NCBI GenBank assembly: GCA_945787465.1
Contig: CALZIZ010000045.1
Span: 1-41,304 of the forward strand
Length of the DNA: 41,304 bases
Direction: 5' to 3'
Origin: an uncultured Desulfuromonadales bacterium
GTDB lineage: Bacteria > Desulfobacterota > Desulfuromonadia > Desulfuromonadales > Trichloromonadaceae
Of the stretch, positions 16,078 to 24,920 are shown one piece after another. The notes below the pieces were generated by a model. It was given only the letters and a program-made list of their open reading frames with translations. It was not told the origin of the DNA and made no database searches. The first letter of the stretch is position 1. Each line of letters starts with the position of its first letter. A program made the position numbers and the translations under genes.

Positions 16078-18090
16078 TTGGAAATAAACGATAATGTACA
16101 CATCATGCTTCAAGCAGAGCAGGAAGAGCAGCGCCTTCAAGGTCTGAAGCTGCTTTCTTCTATGGATCTTGCCGAGCACCTGCCGCTGTTGCTCTCGGCC
16201 CTTGGGGATGACAGCTGGAGGGTGCGCAAAGAGGCGGTGGAGCTGTTTCTCGCCACACCCAGGGCGGGCGTCCTTGCCGCTGAGATTGTAGAGCTGTTGC
16301 ACTCGCAGGACAACGCCGGGTTGCGTAACGCTGCTGTCGAGATTCTAACCAGGTTGGGGCGTCATAGCGTGCCGGCGTTGCTCGACGAATTGCCATGTAA
16401 TGATCATGATGTTCGGAAGTTCGTGATCGATATTCTCGGTGATATCGGCGACATCTCATGCCTTGAGCCGATGATCGGGGCTCTTGATGATCCCGATAGC
16501 AACGTGAGGGCTGCGGCAGCTGAGAATCTCGGCAAGCTTGGTCTCTCAGGGTCAGTTCCGGCTCTGCTCGATGCCATGGAGGTGCCTGATCTGCTGTTGA
16601 GATTTTCGATCCTCGAGGCCTTGAGCAAAATTGGCGGCGAGCTTCCTGTCGAAAAGCTGCTGGCCTATCAGGACGACAAGCTGTTGCGAAAAGCCCTTTT
16701 CGATTGCCTCGGACGGGTCGGCGGGGTCGAGGCCGTTCCTGCCCTGGTTCAGGGCCTTGCCGATCCTATGAGCAATGTTGGCGAGGCCGCAGCACTGGCT
16801 CTCTATCGCCTCTGCGACAATTATGGCCAGCAACTCGACGAGCTGATGGCCCGCTTGGTCAGTGAAGATGTCTGCCAGGCGCTGGGGCGATTGCTGAACA
16901 GTTCCAAGCTTTCGGTCAAACAAGCCGCAATCGGGCTTTTGGGCCGCTTCGGCTGTGCCCCATTGGCTCTTGAACTGCTGCAACTCCTGGAGCTCGAGGA
17001 GCTGCGTGAACAGACAGCCTCGGTTCTGGTGGCAAGCGGGTCACAGACCGGCCCGGTCCTGATTGAGGCCTGGCCCGGTTCGGACAATCGCATCCGCATC
17101 TATATCGCTTATCTTTTGGGCGAGATTGGCTGCGAACAGGCACTTTCGCTGCTTCTCGAAGGGCTCTTGAGCGACGAGCCGAATCTGAAGCTGGTTTGTG
17201 CCCAGGCGCTTGGCAAGCTCGGGCAGGTTCAGGCGGTGCCGCAACTTGTCGATTGCCTTGGCGACGAATCGGCGGACGTTCGCGAAACGGCCATGCGCGC
17301 CCTGAGCTCCCTGAGTCAAGCTCATCAGCAAGAGACTTTGGCCATTCTAGAGCCCATGTTCGAAGACAGCGACCCTGAGAAGCGTATGTATGCCCTGCAG
17401 ATTCTTGGGCAATGTGACGGTCCCGAGGTCGAGGCTCAACTGGCCTTTGCCCTTAAGGACGAATCGGCCCATGTGCGTAGTGCTGCGGTCAGGGCCTTTG
17501 AAGGGCGCGGCGGGGAGGGGCGCCTGCAGAGTCTGATGCTGGCCCTGACTGATGAAGACCCCGAGGTGAGGCGTCTGGCCGCCGAGGTGCTCGGCAGTTC
17601 GGGCGAGCCGCAGGCCGTCGACTCTCTCGAACTCGCTCTTCAGGACGGGGATATCTGGGTGCGTACCGCGGCCGTACGCTCTCTTGGGCGCCTGGATGGG
17701 CCCCGGGCTCTTGGCCTGGTGCAACGGGCTGTCGAAGACAAGGTGGGGCTGGTCATCATTGCTGCCCTGGAAACCCTTGAAGAACTCGATCCGGAAGCAG
17801 CTTCGCCCTTTCTGGCCAGGATGTTGGGCCATCATGATGATGAAGTGGCCCATACGGCCCTGAAGCTGCTTTATCGCAGCCAGAAAAAGGACTGGATTGC
17901 TCCAGTCAGAGATCAACTGCTCAACCACGCCCATTGGGAGATCAGGTTGACCATGGCTCGTGCCAGTGCCGAGCTTGAAGGGGTTGAGGCCATTGCCGGT
18001 CTGGAGCAGCGCTTGTTAGTCGAGGGTGAGCCGATGGTCCGTGACATGATTCAGGACCTTTTGCTTGACCTCAAAGTGGCCCAGGGGTGA
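16078..18090 (+). CDS. HEAT-repeat protein
   Basis: 670 residues made almost wholly of HEAT-type helical repeats about 31 residues long, for example LDDPDSNVRAAAAENLGKLG, LGDESADVRETAMRALSSL and LQDGDIWVRTAAVRSLGRL, roughly 18-20 units. No enzyme motif, signal peptide or membrane segment is seen. Such proteins are protein-binding scaffolds; PBS-lyase HEAT-like proteins form the same family. The proposed start is TTG at 16078 with GAGGTGGGG 7 bases upstream; an ATG at 16105 is the alternative. The cheR ribosome-binding site overlaps its stop codon. The 125-base spacer upstream holds the direct repeat GTTGTCAGTTGTCA and no convincing promoter. A scaffold or methylation-adaptation role is inference. 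Confidence 0.88.
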   Translation: MEINDNVHIMLQAEQEEQRLQGLKLLSSMDLAEHLPLLLSALGDDSWRVRKEAVELFLATPRAGVLAAEIVELLHSQDNAGLRNAAVEILTRLGRHSVPALLDELPCNDHDVRKFVIDILGDIGDISCLEPMIGALDDPDSNVRAAAAENLGKLGLSGSVPALLDAMEVPDLLLRFSILEALSKIGGELPVEKLLAYQDDKLLRKALFDCLGRVGGVEAVPALVQGLADPMSNVGEAAALALYRLCDNYGQQLDELMARLVSEDVCQALGRLLNSSKLSVKQAAIGLLGRFGCAPLALELLQLLELEELREQTASVLVASGSQTGPVLIEAWPGSDNRIRIYIAYLLGEIGCEQALSLLLEGLLSDEPNLKLVCAQALGKLGQVQAVPQLVDCLGDESADVRETAMRALSSLSQAHQQETLAILEPMFEDSDPEKRMYALQILGQCDGPEVEAQLAFALKDESAHVRSAAVRAFEGRGGEGRLQSLMLALTDEDPEVRRLAAEVLGSSGEPQAVDSLELALQDGDIWVRTAAVRSLGRLDGPRALGLVQRAVEDKVGLVIIAALETLEELDPEAASPFLARMLGHHDDEVAHTALKLLYRSQKKDWIAPVRDQLLNHAHWEIRLTMARASAELEGVEAIAGLEQRLLVEGEPMVRDMIQDLLLDLKVAQG

Positions 18091-18097
18091 GGGTGCC

Positions 18098-18976
18098 ATG
18101 TTGATATTTACCCCCGAAATCCCCATGTCCGATGAAGAGTTCCGCCTGCTGCGCGACCTTGTTTATAAGCACTGCGGGCTTAACTTTACAGAAGATTCCA
18201 AATATCTTCTCGAGAGGCGGCTCGGCAAGCGCCTTCAGCACCATCGGCTGAAAAACTACAAGGATTACTATTACCTGCTGCGGTATAACCGGGACAAGGA
18301 ACAGGAGTTAACCGAGGTGGTCAACTCTTTGACTACCAACGAGACCTATTTCTTTCGAGAGGATTTTCAGCTGCGTTCCTTCACCGAGGAGATTCTCCCT
18401 GAAATCCGCGCCCGAAAGGAGCAGCGTGGCGAGCGCAAACTGCGCATCTGGAGCGCAGGTTGTTCCAGCGGCGAGGAGCCCTATACCCTTGCCATGCTGC
18501 TTCTCGATGATCCAAGCTTTCGTGGCTGGCAGATTGAGATCGTCGGCACCGACATCAGTCAGAAGGTGCTGCAAATCGCCCGAAAGGGACTTTACGGAAC
18601 CAGCTCCTTTCGCAGTACCTCCCCTGATTATCAGCGGCGTTACTTCACCCAAAAGGATGGTAAATTCCAGATCGCTGACCGGGTCAGGGACCTGGTGACC
18701 ATCAGTCATTTGAATCTCTTCGATGCCCCCAAGGTGGCTTTGCTGGGCAAGATGGATGCGATTTTTTGCCGTAATGTCATTATTTATTTCGATATGACTG
18801 GCAAGAAACGGGTCATCGAGAACTTTTTCCAGCGCCTTAAACCTGAAGGCTTTTTGATGCTGGGGCATTCTGAATCGTTGATGAACATCTCAACCGCTTT
18901 TGTGCTGCGTCATTTCAAGCACGACATGGTTTATCAACGCCCTGCAGCGGGGCCCCCCGGTGAGGGGCTGCTATGA
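18098..18976 (+). CDS. cheR: CheR-type protein-glutamate methyltransferase
   Basis: Methylates glutamates of chemoreceptors with S-adenosylmethionine. The 292-residue protein has an all-helical N-terminal domain with NETYFFRE (about residue 81), the SAM-binding motif WSAGCSSGEEPYTLAM (about 119) and IFCRNVIIYFD toward the C-terminus. The ATG at 18098 is chosen over the track's 18065 start because GAGGG sits 5 bases upstream and the family normally begins here. It overlaps cheB by 4 bases. No TPR extension is present. Confidence 0.95.
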   Translation: MLIFTPEIPMSDEEFRLLRDLVYKHCGLNFTEDSKYLLERRLGKRLQHHRLKNYKDYYYLLRYNRDKEQELTEVVNSLTTNETYFFREDFQLRSFTEEILPEIRARKEQRGERKLRIWSAGCSSGEEPYTLAMLLLDDPSFRGWQIEIVGTDISQKVLQIARKGLYGTSSFRSTSPDYQRRYFTQKDGKFQIADRVRDLVTISHLNLFDAPKVALLGKMDAIFCRNVIIYFDMTGKKRVIENFFQRLKPEGFLMLGHSESLMNISTAFVLRHFKHDMVYQRPAAGPPGEGLL

Positions 18977-20049
18977 CAGACAACATCCGCATTCTGGTGG
19001 TGGACGATTCTGCCTACAATAGGCGTTCGCTTAGAAAGATGCTTGGCGAGTTGCCGGGCATTGAGGTGGTGGGCGATGCCTGCGACGGCGAAGAGGGGTT
19101 GCGCAAGGTCTTTGATCTGAAACCTGACCTGGTAACCCTTGATCTTGCCATGCCCCGTCTCGATGGCTTTGGTTTTTTACGCATCGTCATGGAGCAATGC
19201 CCGGTTCCGGTAATCGTCATTTCATCCCATTCCGAGGACGAGAATGTCTTTCGCGCCCTTGAACTCGGCGCCGTTGAATTTATTCCCAAACCTTCAAAAA
19301 AGATCACTCCGGAGATTTACCAGGTACGCGAGGAGCTGCTGCGCAAGGTCAGCCAGGCTTCGGGGGCCGACATGCGTAAGGTGCTGGCCCGGCCGGCCAT
19401 CGACCCTCGGCGCAAGGTGCGCAGGCGCCAGGTCGCTTCCCCTCCCCGCAAAAGCTTTGGCGGCGGGGGCATCGGGCACGTGGTCATCGGCTCTTCGACC
19501 GGCGGTCCACCAGCGCTGCAAACGATTTTTTCTGCCATTCAGGAATCTGTTCCTGTTGCCTTCGCCGTCTCGCAGCACATGCCGGCGGTTTTTACCAGGG
19601 CCTTTGCCGAGCGCCTCAATAGATACAGCGCCCTGGAAATTCGCGAGGCGCAAAGCGGCGATATCATGACGCCCGGCAGGGTCCTGGTCGCCCCCGGGGG
19701 CTGTAACCTGGTCTTTGACAGGCGCCGGGAAGAGGTTTGCGTGCAGGTCGTCGATCCCGGCTCAGCGCAGCGTTACGTGCCCTCGGTCGATGTCATGTTC
19801 AGTTCGGCCGGGGAGATTTTTAAAAAAGATCTTCTTGGGGTTGTGTTGACCGGGATGGGCAACGACGGTGCCCAAGGTACTATTGATATTAAAAAGTGCG
19901 GTGGGCAGGTGCTTGCCGAGGCTGAAGAGTCAAGTGTCGTGTTCGGCATGCCGAGAGAAGCTATAGCGACCGGCCAGGTTGATAAGGTCGTACCTCTACC
20001 GCTGATGTGCCGGGAGATTTTTCGGCGTTGCAATCTGGCATCGCAATAA
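18973..20049 (+). CDS. cheB: CheB-type protein-glutamate methylesterase
   Basis: Removes methyl groups from (and deamidates) chemoreceptors, controlled by phosphorylation. The receiver (1-125) has DD at 11-12, phospho-acceptor D57 (VTLDLAMP) and KPSKK. A basic linker (about 135-165, RRKVRRRQ) leads to the methylesterase domain with the catalytic Ser in GSSTGG (about 174), H202 (SQHMP) and D298 (GMGNDGAQG). All catalytic residues are present. Its start overlaps the cheR stop, the usual CheR-CheB pairing, which implies that methylated receptors exist somewhere in the genome. Confidence 0.96.
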   Translation: MTDNIRILVVDDSAYNRRSLRKMLGELPGIEVVGDACDGEEGLRKVFDLKPDLVTLDLAMPRLDGFGFLRIVMEQCPVPVIVISSHSEDENVFRALELGAVEFIPKPSKKITPEIYQVREELLRKVSQASGADMRKVLARPAIDPRRKVRRRQVASPPRKSFGGGGIGHVVIGSSTGGPPALQTIFSAIQESVPVAFAVSQHMPAVFTRAFAERLNRYSALEIREAQSGDIMTPGRVLVAPGGCNLVFDRRREEVCVQVVDPGSAQRYVPSVDVMFSSAGEIFKKDLLGVVLTGMGNDGAQGTIDIKKCGGQVLAEAEESSVVFGMPREAIATGQVDKVVPLPLMCREIFRRCNLASQ

Positions 20050-20082
20050 CGGATGGCTGCCTCTGAGGACAGGAGATCCCCG

Positions 20083-20907
20083 ATGATGGAACCGGAAGAC
20101 GAAAAGGGTTCGGCAAAAAAAGTCGAAGAATTCCTGCAGGTATTTAAAAAGGGCGCAGAATTCACCCAGGAACTGCTCAAGGAAAACGAGCGCTTGCGTT
20201 ACCAGATTCTGCAGCTAAGGCAAGGTCCTCACCAGAGCCCGCCTGCTCCTGATGGTTCGGAGGTTGCTGCGCTCAAGAAGCAGATTGAGGACCTTGAGAG
20301 GGATAAACAGGAAATCCTCGATCGAATCAAGCAGATTCAGCAGGAAAACCACGATTTCGCTAATCGCTATGTTGAAATCGAATCCGAAAACAACAACCTG
20401 GCCAATCTCTATATCGCCTCATTTCAATTGCACTCGACCCTCGATTTTCGCGAAGTGCTGCAGGTGATCATGGAGATTGTCATTAATCTCATCGGCGCTG
20501 AAGAATTTGCCATTCTGCTGCATGACGAAAAGACCAATCGGCTCCAGGCTGTGTCGGCCGAAGGGGTAGACAAAGCCGAGCTGCCCTCGGTTGGTCTTGG
20601 CGAAGGGGTTATCGGTGAGGTGGCACAGACGGGTGAGAGCTACTTCTTTGCGAACATCGAGGACTACCAGGAAGATTTTTCCCACCCCATGGTCTGCATT
20701 CCCCTGAAAATCAAAGACCACGTGATCGGGGTGATTGTCATCTACAAGCTCCTGGTCCAAAAAAATCGTTTTGCCGAGGTTGATTTTGAGCTTTTCACCC
20801 TGCTGGCCGGTCATGCCGCTACGGCCATTTTCTCTTCAAAGCTCTATTCCGAATCTGAACGCAAGCTCTCGACCATTCAGGGGTTCATTGAGCTTTTGAC
20901 CAAATAG
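20083..20907 (+). CDS. Coiled-coil GAF-domain protein
   Basis: 274 residues. The first 110 are mostly coiled coil, with heptad-like Leu/Ile and charged residues (VAALKKQIEDLERDKQEILD); residues about 120-265 form a GAF domain (DFREVLQVIMEIVINLIG, VGLGEGVIGEVAQTG, MVCIPLKIKDHVIGVIVIYK, LLAGHAATAI). No kinase or cyclase part follows, so it is a stand-alone sensor or adaptor; the ligand is unknown. The ATG at 20083 is preferred, since AGGAG is 7 bases upstream and the track start at 20053 has no site. It lies between cheB and the last cheY. Confidence 0.85.
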   Translation: MMEPEDEKGSAKKVEEFLQVFKKGAEFTQELLKENERLRYQILQLRQGPHQSPPAPDGSEVAALKKQIEDLERDKQEILDRIKQIQQENHDFANRYVEIESENNNLANLYIASFQLHSTLDFREVLQVIMEIVINLIGAEEFAILLHDEKTNRLQAVSAEGVDKAELPSVGLGEGVIGEVAQTGESYFFANIEDYQEDFSHPMVCIPLKIKDHVIGVIVIYKLLVQKNRFAEVDFELFTLLAGHAATAIFSSKLYSESERKLSTIQGFIELLTK

Positions 20908-20920
20908 TCCGGGAGGGGCC

Positions 20921-21301
20921 ATGGTGCAATACAGAATCCTGATTGTAGAAGACTCGCCGACCATGCGTCAGTTGATTGCCTTTGCCCTGAAGCGGGTTCG
21001 GGAATTTATCATCGACGAAGCCGGCGACGGGGTCGACGGCTTGAAAAAGCTATCCAGCGTCAAGTATGATCTCATTCTGACCGACATCAATATGCCGATC
21101 ATGGACGGTTTGAAGCTGGTCAGTCTGGCTCGCAACGATCCCGGGTACAAGGATGTGCCCATTGTCATCATTTCCACCGAAGGGGCCGTTGAGGATCGGG
21201 AGCGGGCGTTGGCCCTGGGGGCCAACGAATATATCACCAAGCCCGTTCAGCCGGCCAAGGTGCTTGAAACCGCCCGTCGACTGCTGGGTCTCCAGCCCTG
21301 A
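20921..21301 (+). CDS. CheY-like response regulator (third of three)
   Basis: Last gene of the chemosensory-type operon: a 126-residue receiver with E10-D11, phospho-acceptor D55 (ILTDINMPIMDG), IISTEG and YITKPV. It closely resembles the first CheY of the operon (shared TDINMP and IISTEG), pointing to duplication. A GGGAGGGG site precedes the ATG. It is followed directly by the infA promoter; no terminator is visible between them. Confidence 0.9.
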   Translation: MVQYRILIVEDSPTMRQLIAFALKRVREFIIDEAGDGVDGLKKLSSVKYDLILTDINMPIMDGLKLVSLARNDPGYKDVPIVIISTEGAVEDRERALALGANEYITKPVQPAKVLETARRLLGLQP

Positions 21302-21345
21302 TTCCCATCCCGAACCAGAAAAATACGCCCGTCCTTTGCTGAGGG

Positions 21346-21375
21346 TTGACAATTCACTGAAATTTTATGTTTAAT
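21346..21375 (+). promoter_or_regulatory. Predicted strong sigma70 promoter of infA
   Basis: A perfect -35 TTGACA (21346-21351) is followed after 18 bases by TTTAAT (21370-21375). The start point would be near 21383, giving a leader of about 75 bases. This is one of the best sigma70-like promoters in the window and separates the che operon from the translation genes. Confidence 0.7.
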
Positions 21376-21457
21376 ATCCAGCTTGGATGTTAAAATGAGT
21401 TTGAGTTCAGGAAATTTTAAAATCTCCTGTCCAAACGCCACTCACAAGGAGGAACCT

Positions 21458-21676
21458 TTGGCTAAAGAAGAAGCTATTGAAGTCGAAGGGGAGGTCATAG
21501 AACCCCTTCCCAACGCCATGTTCAGGGTGAAACTGGATAATGGCCATGTTGTTCTGGCCCACATTTCGGGCAAAATGCGCAAGTTTTATATCCGCATTCT
21601 CCCTGGAGACCGGGTCACCGTCGAACTCTCGCCCTACGACCTGACCAGGGGACGCATCACCTACCGGGAGAAATAA
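21458..21676 (+). CDS. infA: Translation initiation factor IF-1
   Basis: Small S1-like RNA-binding protein that occupies the ribosomal A site during initiation. The family normally begins (M)[10 protein letters not shown], which here is encoded from a TTG codon at 21458 with a perfect AAGGAGG 5 bases upstream, giving 72 residues, the standard IF-1 length. The track adds 25 upstream residues that have no family match. Core motifs: [23 protein letters not shown] and [11 protein letters not shown]. It is followed by hairpins and leuS. Confidence 0.95.
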   Translation: MAKEEAIEVEGEVIEPLPNAMFRVKLDNGHVVLAHISGKMRKFYIRILPGDRVTVELSPYDLTRGRITYREK

Positions 21677-21712
21677 GCGACGGAAGCACAGTGTCTGGGT
21701 GCCGGCCAAGGT

Positions 21713-21733
21713 GGGGGGCTATGCCCCCCGTTT
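21713..21733 (+). terminator. Hairpin after infA, weak intrinsic terminator
   Basis: GGGGGGC and GCCCCCC form a perfect 7-pair stem with a 3-base loop, followed only by GTTT. The GC-rich stem suits termination, but the T tract is short, so some readthrough into leuS is likely. A second stem with one G-U pair (GGTCGCC/GGTGACC, 21740-21761) follows. Confidence 0.5.
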
Positions 21734-21783
21734 GAAAGTGGTCGCCGCTTTTATGGTGACCCTTGATAAAGGTTGTTGTGTGC

Positions 21784-21812
21784 ATACCGGCATTGGCCGG
21801 TATTCCTGTTTT
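21784..21812 (+). terminator. Second terminator-like hairpin just upstream of leuS
   Basis: ATACCGGC and GCCGGTAT pair perfectly (8 pairs, loop ATTG), followed by TCCTGTTTT. It ends 32 bases before the leuS start. It could be an attenuator of leuS or the last of tandem terminators of infA. No T-box and no leucine-rich leader peptide were found here. Confidence 0.4.
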
Positions 21813-21844
21813 ATGTAGGTTGCCGCAAAGGCCGCGGAGGATTC

Positions 21845-24400
21845 ATGGAAGAGCGTTATAATCCGTCAGCAATAGAAGAAAAATGGCAAAAGACCTGGGA
21901 GCAGCAGAAAACCTTCAAGGTCACTGAACAGAGCGCCAAACAGAAATACTACCTTCTCGAGATGTTCCCCTATCCCTCGGGGCGGATTCACATGGGCCAT
22001 GTCCGCAATTACTCCATCGGCGATGTGGTGGCCCGTTTCAAGCGCTTGCAGGGTTTTAACGTTCTTCACCCCATGGGTTGGGATGCCTTTGGCATGCCCG
22101 CTGAAAATGCCGCTATTCAGCACGGCACCCACCCGGCCAAATGGACCTACGAAAATATCGACAACATGCGGGCCCAGCTCAAAAAAATGGGCCTTTCTTA
22201 TGACTGGGACCGCGAGTTCGCCACCTGCGATGTCGATTATTACAAGTGGGAACAGCTGATTTTTCTCAAGATGTTCGAGAAGGGGCTGGCTTACAAAAAA
22301 AGCTCCTCGGTGAACTGGTGCCTCTCATGTCAAACCGTGCTGGCCAATGAGCAGGTCGAGGATAACTGCTGCTGGCGCTGCGACAACGAAGTCGCGCAAA
22401 AGGAACTGGAACAATGGTTCTTTAAGATCACCGATTACGCCCAGGAGCTTCTCGACGACACCGAACGCCTGCCTGGCTGGCCCGAGCCGGTGTTAACCAT
22501 GCAGCGTAACTGGATCGGTCGCTCCATCGGTTGCGAGATCGAATTTCCCCTCGAGCACAGCCTGAAGAAGATCAAGGTCTTCACCACCCGTCAGGACACC
22601 CTGTTCGGCGCGACATTCATGAGTCTGGCCCCCGAGCACCCCATGGCTGCAGAACTTGCCACCGCCGAGCACAAAGAGGCCGTTGAGGCTTTTATCGCCA
22701 AGGTCAGGCGCCAGGACAAGGCCAAGCGAACCAGTGACGAACTGGAAAAAGAAGGGGTCTTTACCGGCTCGTACTGCATTAACCCGGTCACCCGGAAGAA
22801 GATGCCGGTGTTTCTGGCCAACTTCGTCCTGATGGATTACGGCACTGGTGCGGTCATGGCTGTCCCTGCCCATGACCAGCGCGACTTCGAATTCGCCGCC
22901 AGATACGATCTGCCCTTGACGGTTGTCATCCAACCCGAAGGCGACAAGCTCGACCCCGCCACCATGGCCGAAGCCTGGACCGGTCCCGGGATGCTGGTCA
23001 ACTCGGGGCAGTTCGACGGGCTGGACAACGAGGGAGCCAAAGAAAAGATTGCCGCCTACCTTCAGGATGAGGGAATCGGTCAGAAAACCGTTAATTTCCG
23101 CTTGCGGGACTGGGGTGTTTCGCGTCAGCGCTACTGGGGGACGCCGATTCCGGTCATCTACTGCGACGTCTGCGGAGTAGTGCCGGTCCCCGAAACCGAA
23201 CTGCCGGTGGTGCTGCCCACCGATGTTGAATTTACCGGGGAGGGCGGAAGCCCCCTTGCCAAGTTCGATTCCTTCCGCAACGCGACCTGCCCGCAATGCG
23301 GCGAGGTTGCCCGCCGTGAGACAGACACCTTCGATACCTTTGTCGAAAGTTCCTGGTATTTTGCCCGCTATGCCTGCTCCGGCTTTCCCTCCGGGCCCAT
23401 CGACCGGCAGGCCGCCGAATACTGGCTGCCCGTCGATCAGTACATCGGTGGTATCGAGCATGCGGTCATGCACCTGCTTTACGCCCGCTTTTTCACCAAG
23501 GTGCTGCGGGATCTGGGCATGATGAGGGTGGATGAGCCCTTTACCAACCTGCTCACCCAGGGGATGGTCTGCAAAGAGACCCGCAGCTGCCCTGAACATG
23601 GCTGGCTGTTTCCCGAAGAACTGGTGGACGACAAATGCGTTAAATGCGGCAAGGATGCCGCCGTCGGGCGCACAGAAAAGATGAGCAAGTCGAAGAAAAA
23701 CGTCATCGACCCCGACGGTCTTATCGAGCGTTACGGGGCAGATACGGCACGGCTTTTTTCTCTTTTTGCCGCTCCGCCCGAAAAAGACCTGGAGTGGAAC
23801 GAACAGGGCGTTGAGGGGTGTTACCGGTTTCTCAATCGTGTCTGGCGGGCGGTCTTGGAGAATCTCGAGATTATCCGGGATGCCCAGGCGCCCTCTGAAG
23901 CTCAGGGGGAGGCCCAGGTGCTGCGCCGGTTGACCCATCGCACCATCAAGAAGGTCACCGAGGACATCGACGGCCGATTCCATTTCAACACCGCTATAGC
24001 TGCAATCATGGAGCTGGTTAACGGAATCTACGGATTCCAGGCCAAGCAAGCGCACCCCGAAGTGCTTCGTGAGGCACTCGAAGCCGCGGTGCGTCTGCTT
24101 GCCCCTTTTGTCCCCCATGTCGCCGAGGAGCTTTGGAGCAGTCTCGGTCACGAACAGAGCCTGGAGCAGGTCGGATGGCCGAACTGGGATCAGGGGGCAA
24201 TGGTGGAGGACGAGAAACTAATCGTTGTTCAGGTCAATGGCAAGGTCCGCGGCAAGGTCACCGTGGCAGCAGATGCCGATGAGCAAACTGTAAAACAGAT
24301 TGCTCTTGATGATCCGAACGTGGCGCGGTTTATCGAGGGTAAGACCTTGCGCAAGGTTATAGTCGTGCCAGGCCGCCTGGTGAACGTGGTGGTTTCCTGA
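21845..24400 (+). CDS. leuS: Leucyl-tRNA synthetase
   Basis: Charges tRNA-Leu. The 851-residue protein shows the class I HIGH motif ([15 protein letters not shown], about residue 48), a zinc-binding segment ([15 protein letters not shown]), the CP1 editing domain ([20 protein letters not shown]) and the KMSKS loop ([10 protein letters not shown], about 612). The C-terminus ends in the family's small LeuRS domain. The ATG at 21845 is chosen by its GGAGG and by the typical opening [11 protein letters not shown]; the track start at 21773 adds 24 unrelated residues. Its stop overlaps the lptE start by one base. Confidence 0.97.
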   Translation: MEERYNPSAIEEKWQKTWEQQKTFKVTEQSAKQKYYLLEMFPYPSGRIHMGHVRNYSIGDVVARFKRLQGFNVLHPMGWDAFGMPAENAAIQHGTHPAKWTYENIDNMRAQLKKMGLSYDWDREFATCDVDYYKWEQLIFLKMFEKGLAYKKSSSVNWCLSCQTVLANEQVEDNCCWRCDNEVAQKELEQWFFKITDYAQELLDDTERLPGWPEPVLTMQRNWIGRSIGCEIEFPLEHSLKKIKVFTTRQDTLFGATFMSLAPEHPMAAELATAEHKEAVEAFIAKVRRQDKAKRTSDELEKEGVFTGSYCINPVTRKKMPVFLANFVLMDYGTGAVMAVPAHDQRDFEFAARYDLPLTVVIQPEGDKLDPATMAEAWTGPGMLVNSGQFDGLDNEGAKEKIAAYLQDEGIGQKTVNFRLRDWGVSRQRYWGTPIPVIYCDVCGVVPVPETELPVVLPTDVEFTGEGGSPLAKFDSFRNATCPQCGEVARRETDTFDTFVESSWYFARYACSGFPSGPIDRQAAEYWLPVDQYIGGIEHAVMHLLYARFFTKVLRDLGMMRVDEPFTNLLTQGMVCKETRSCPEHGWLFPEELVDDKCVKCGKDAAVGRTEKMSKSKKNVIDPDGLIERYGADTARLFSLFAAPPEKDLEWNEQGVEGCYRFLNRVWRAVLENLEIIRDAQAPSEAQGEAQVLRRLTHRTIKKVTEDIDGRFHFNTAIAAIMELVNGIYGFQAKQAHPEVLREALEAAVRLLAPFVPHVAEELWSSLGHEQSLEQVGWPNWDQGAMVEDEKLIVVQVNGKVRGKVTVAADADEQTVKQIALDDPNVARFIEGKTLRKVIVVPGRLVNVVVS

Positions 24401-24909
24401 TGCGTTTGGGGGTATTGCTGGTTCTGGTTTTTGCCGTCCTGTCCGGGTGTGGTTATCATCTGCCCGGACAGGGCAGCGACCTGCCGGGGAATATCCGCAC
24501 CCTTTATATCGAACTGTTCACCAATCAGACCTTTGAGCCGTCCCTGGAAAACCTGGTGACCAACGACCTTTCCGAACAGTTCGCCCGCAAGAGGTCGCTG
24601 CGCCTGGTTGAAGATCCATCCCGGGCCGATGCCGTTCTCTCCGGCGCTATTGCCGGGTATTCTACCGCTGCAGCCTCCTATGACCGTACCGACCGAATCA
24701 CCGAATATCGCGCCACCATGAAGGTCAGCGCCGTGTTGAGACGGTTCCGAGACGACAAAATCCTCTGGAAGGGGACGGTCTCCTGGTCCGAAGAATATCC
24801 TGCGGATCTCGATAAGGCGGCCCAAGAAGATAACGAAGCTGCGGCCATTGAACGGATCAGCGAGCGAGTGGCCGAAGAGCTGTTCTTCCGCATCACCGAC
24901 AACTTTTGA
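24400..24909 (+). CDS. lptE: LPS-assembly lipoprotein LptE
   Basis: Outer-membrane lipoprotein that plugs the LptD channel in LPS export. The N-terminus is a signal peptide with the lipobox LSGC (lipidated C17), followed by GYHLPGQG, the family signature GYHL. Length (169) fits. The low sequence conservation of this family means the call rests on lipobox, GYHL, size and the conserved leuS-lptE-holA order. The ATG overlaps the leuS stop. Presence of lptE implies a diderm cell with LPS. Confidence 0.88.
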   Translation: MRLGVLLVLVFAVLSGCGYHLPGQGSDLPGNIRTLYIELFTNQTFEPSLENLVTNDLSEQFARKRSLRLVEDPSRADAVLSGAIAGYSTAAASYDRTDRITEYRATMKVSAVLRRFRDDKILWKGTVSWSEEYPADLDKAAQEDNEAAAIERISERVAEELFFRITDNF

Positions 24910-24920
24910 ACAAGAGTGGC

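Noticed and set aside
21773-21844. N-terminal extension or leader peptide of leuS
   Set aside because: The 24 residues have no Leu run and no family match, and the GGAGG at 21836-21840 directs initiation to 21845.
22493-24151. 552-residue minus-strand ORF
   Set aside because: Shadow of leuS. The same applies to the long minus-strand ORFs at 28975-30531 (thrS) and 33350-35011 (pheS/pheT).
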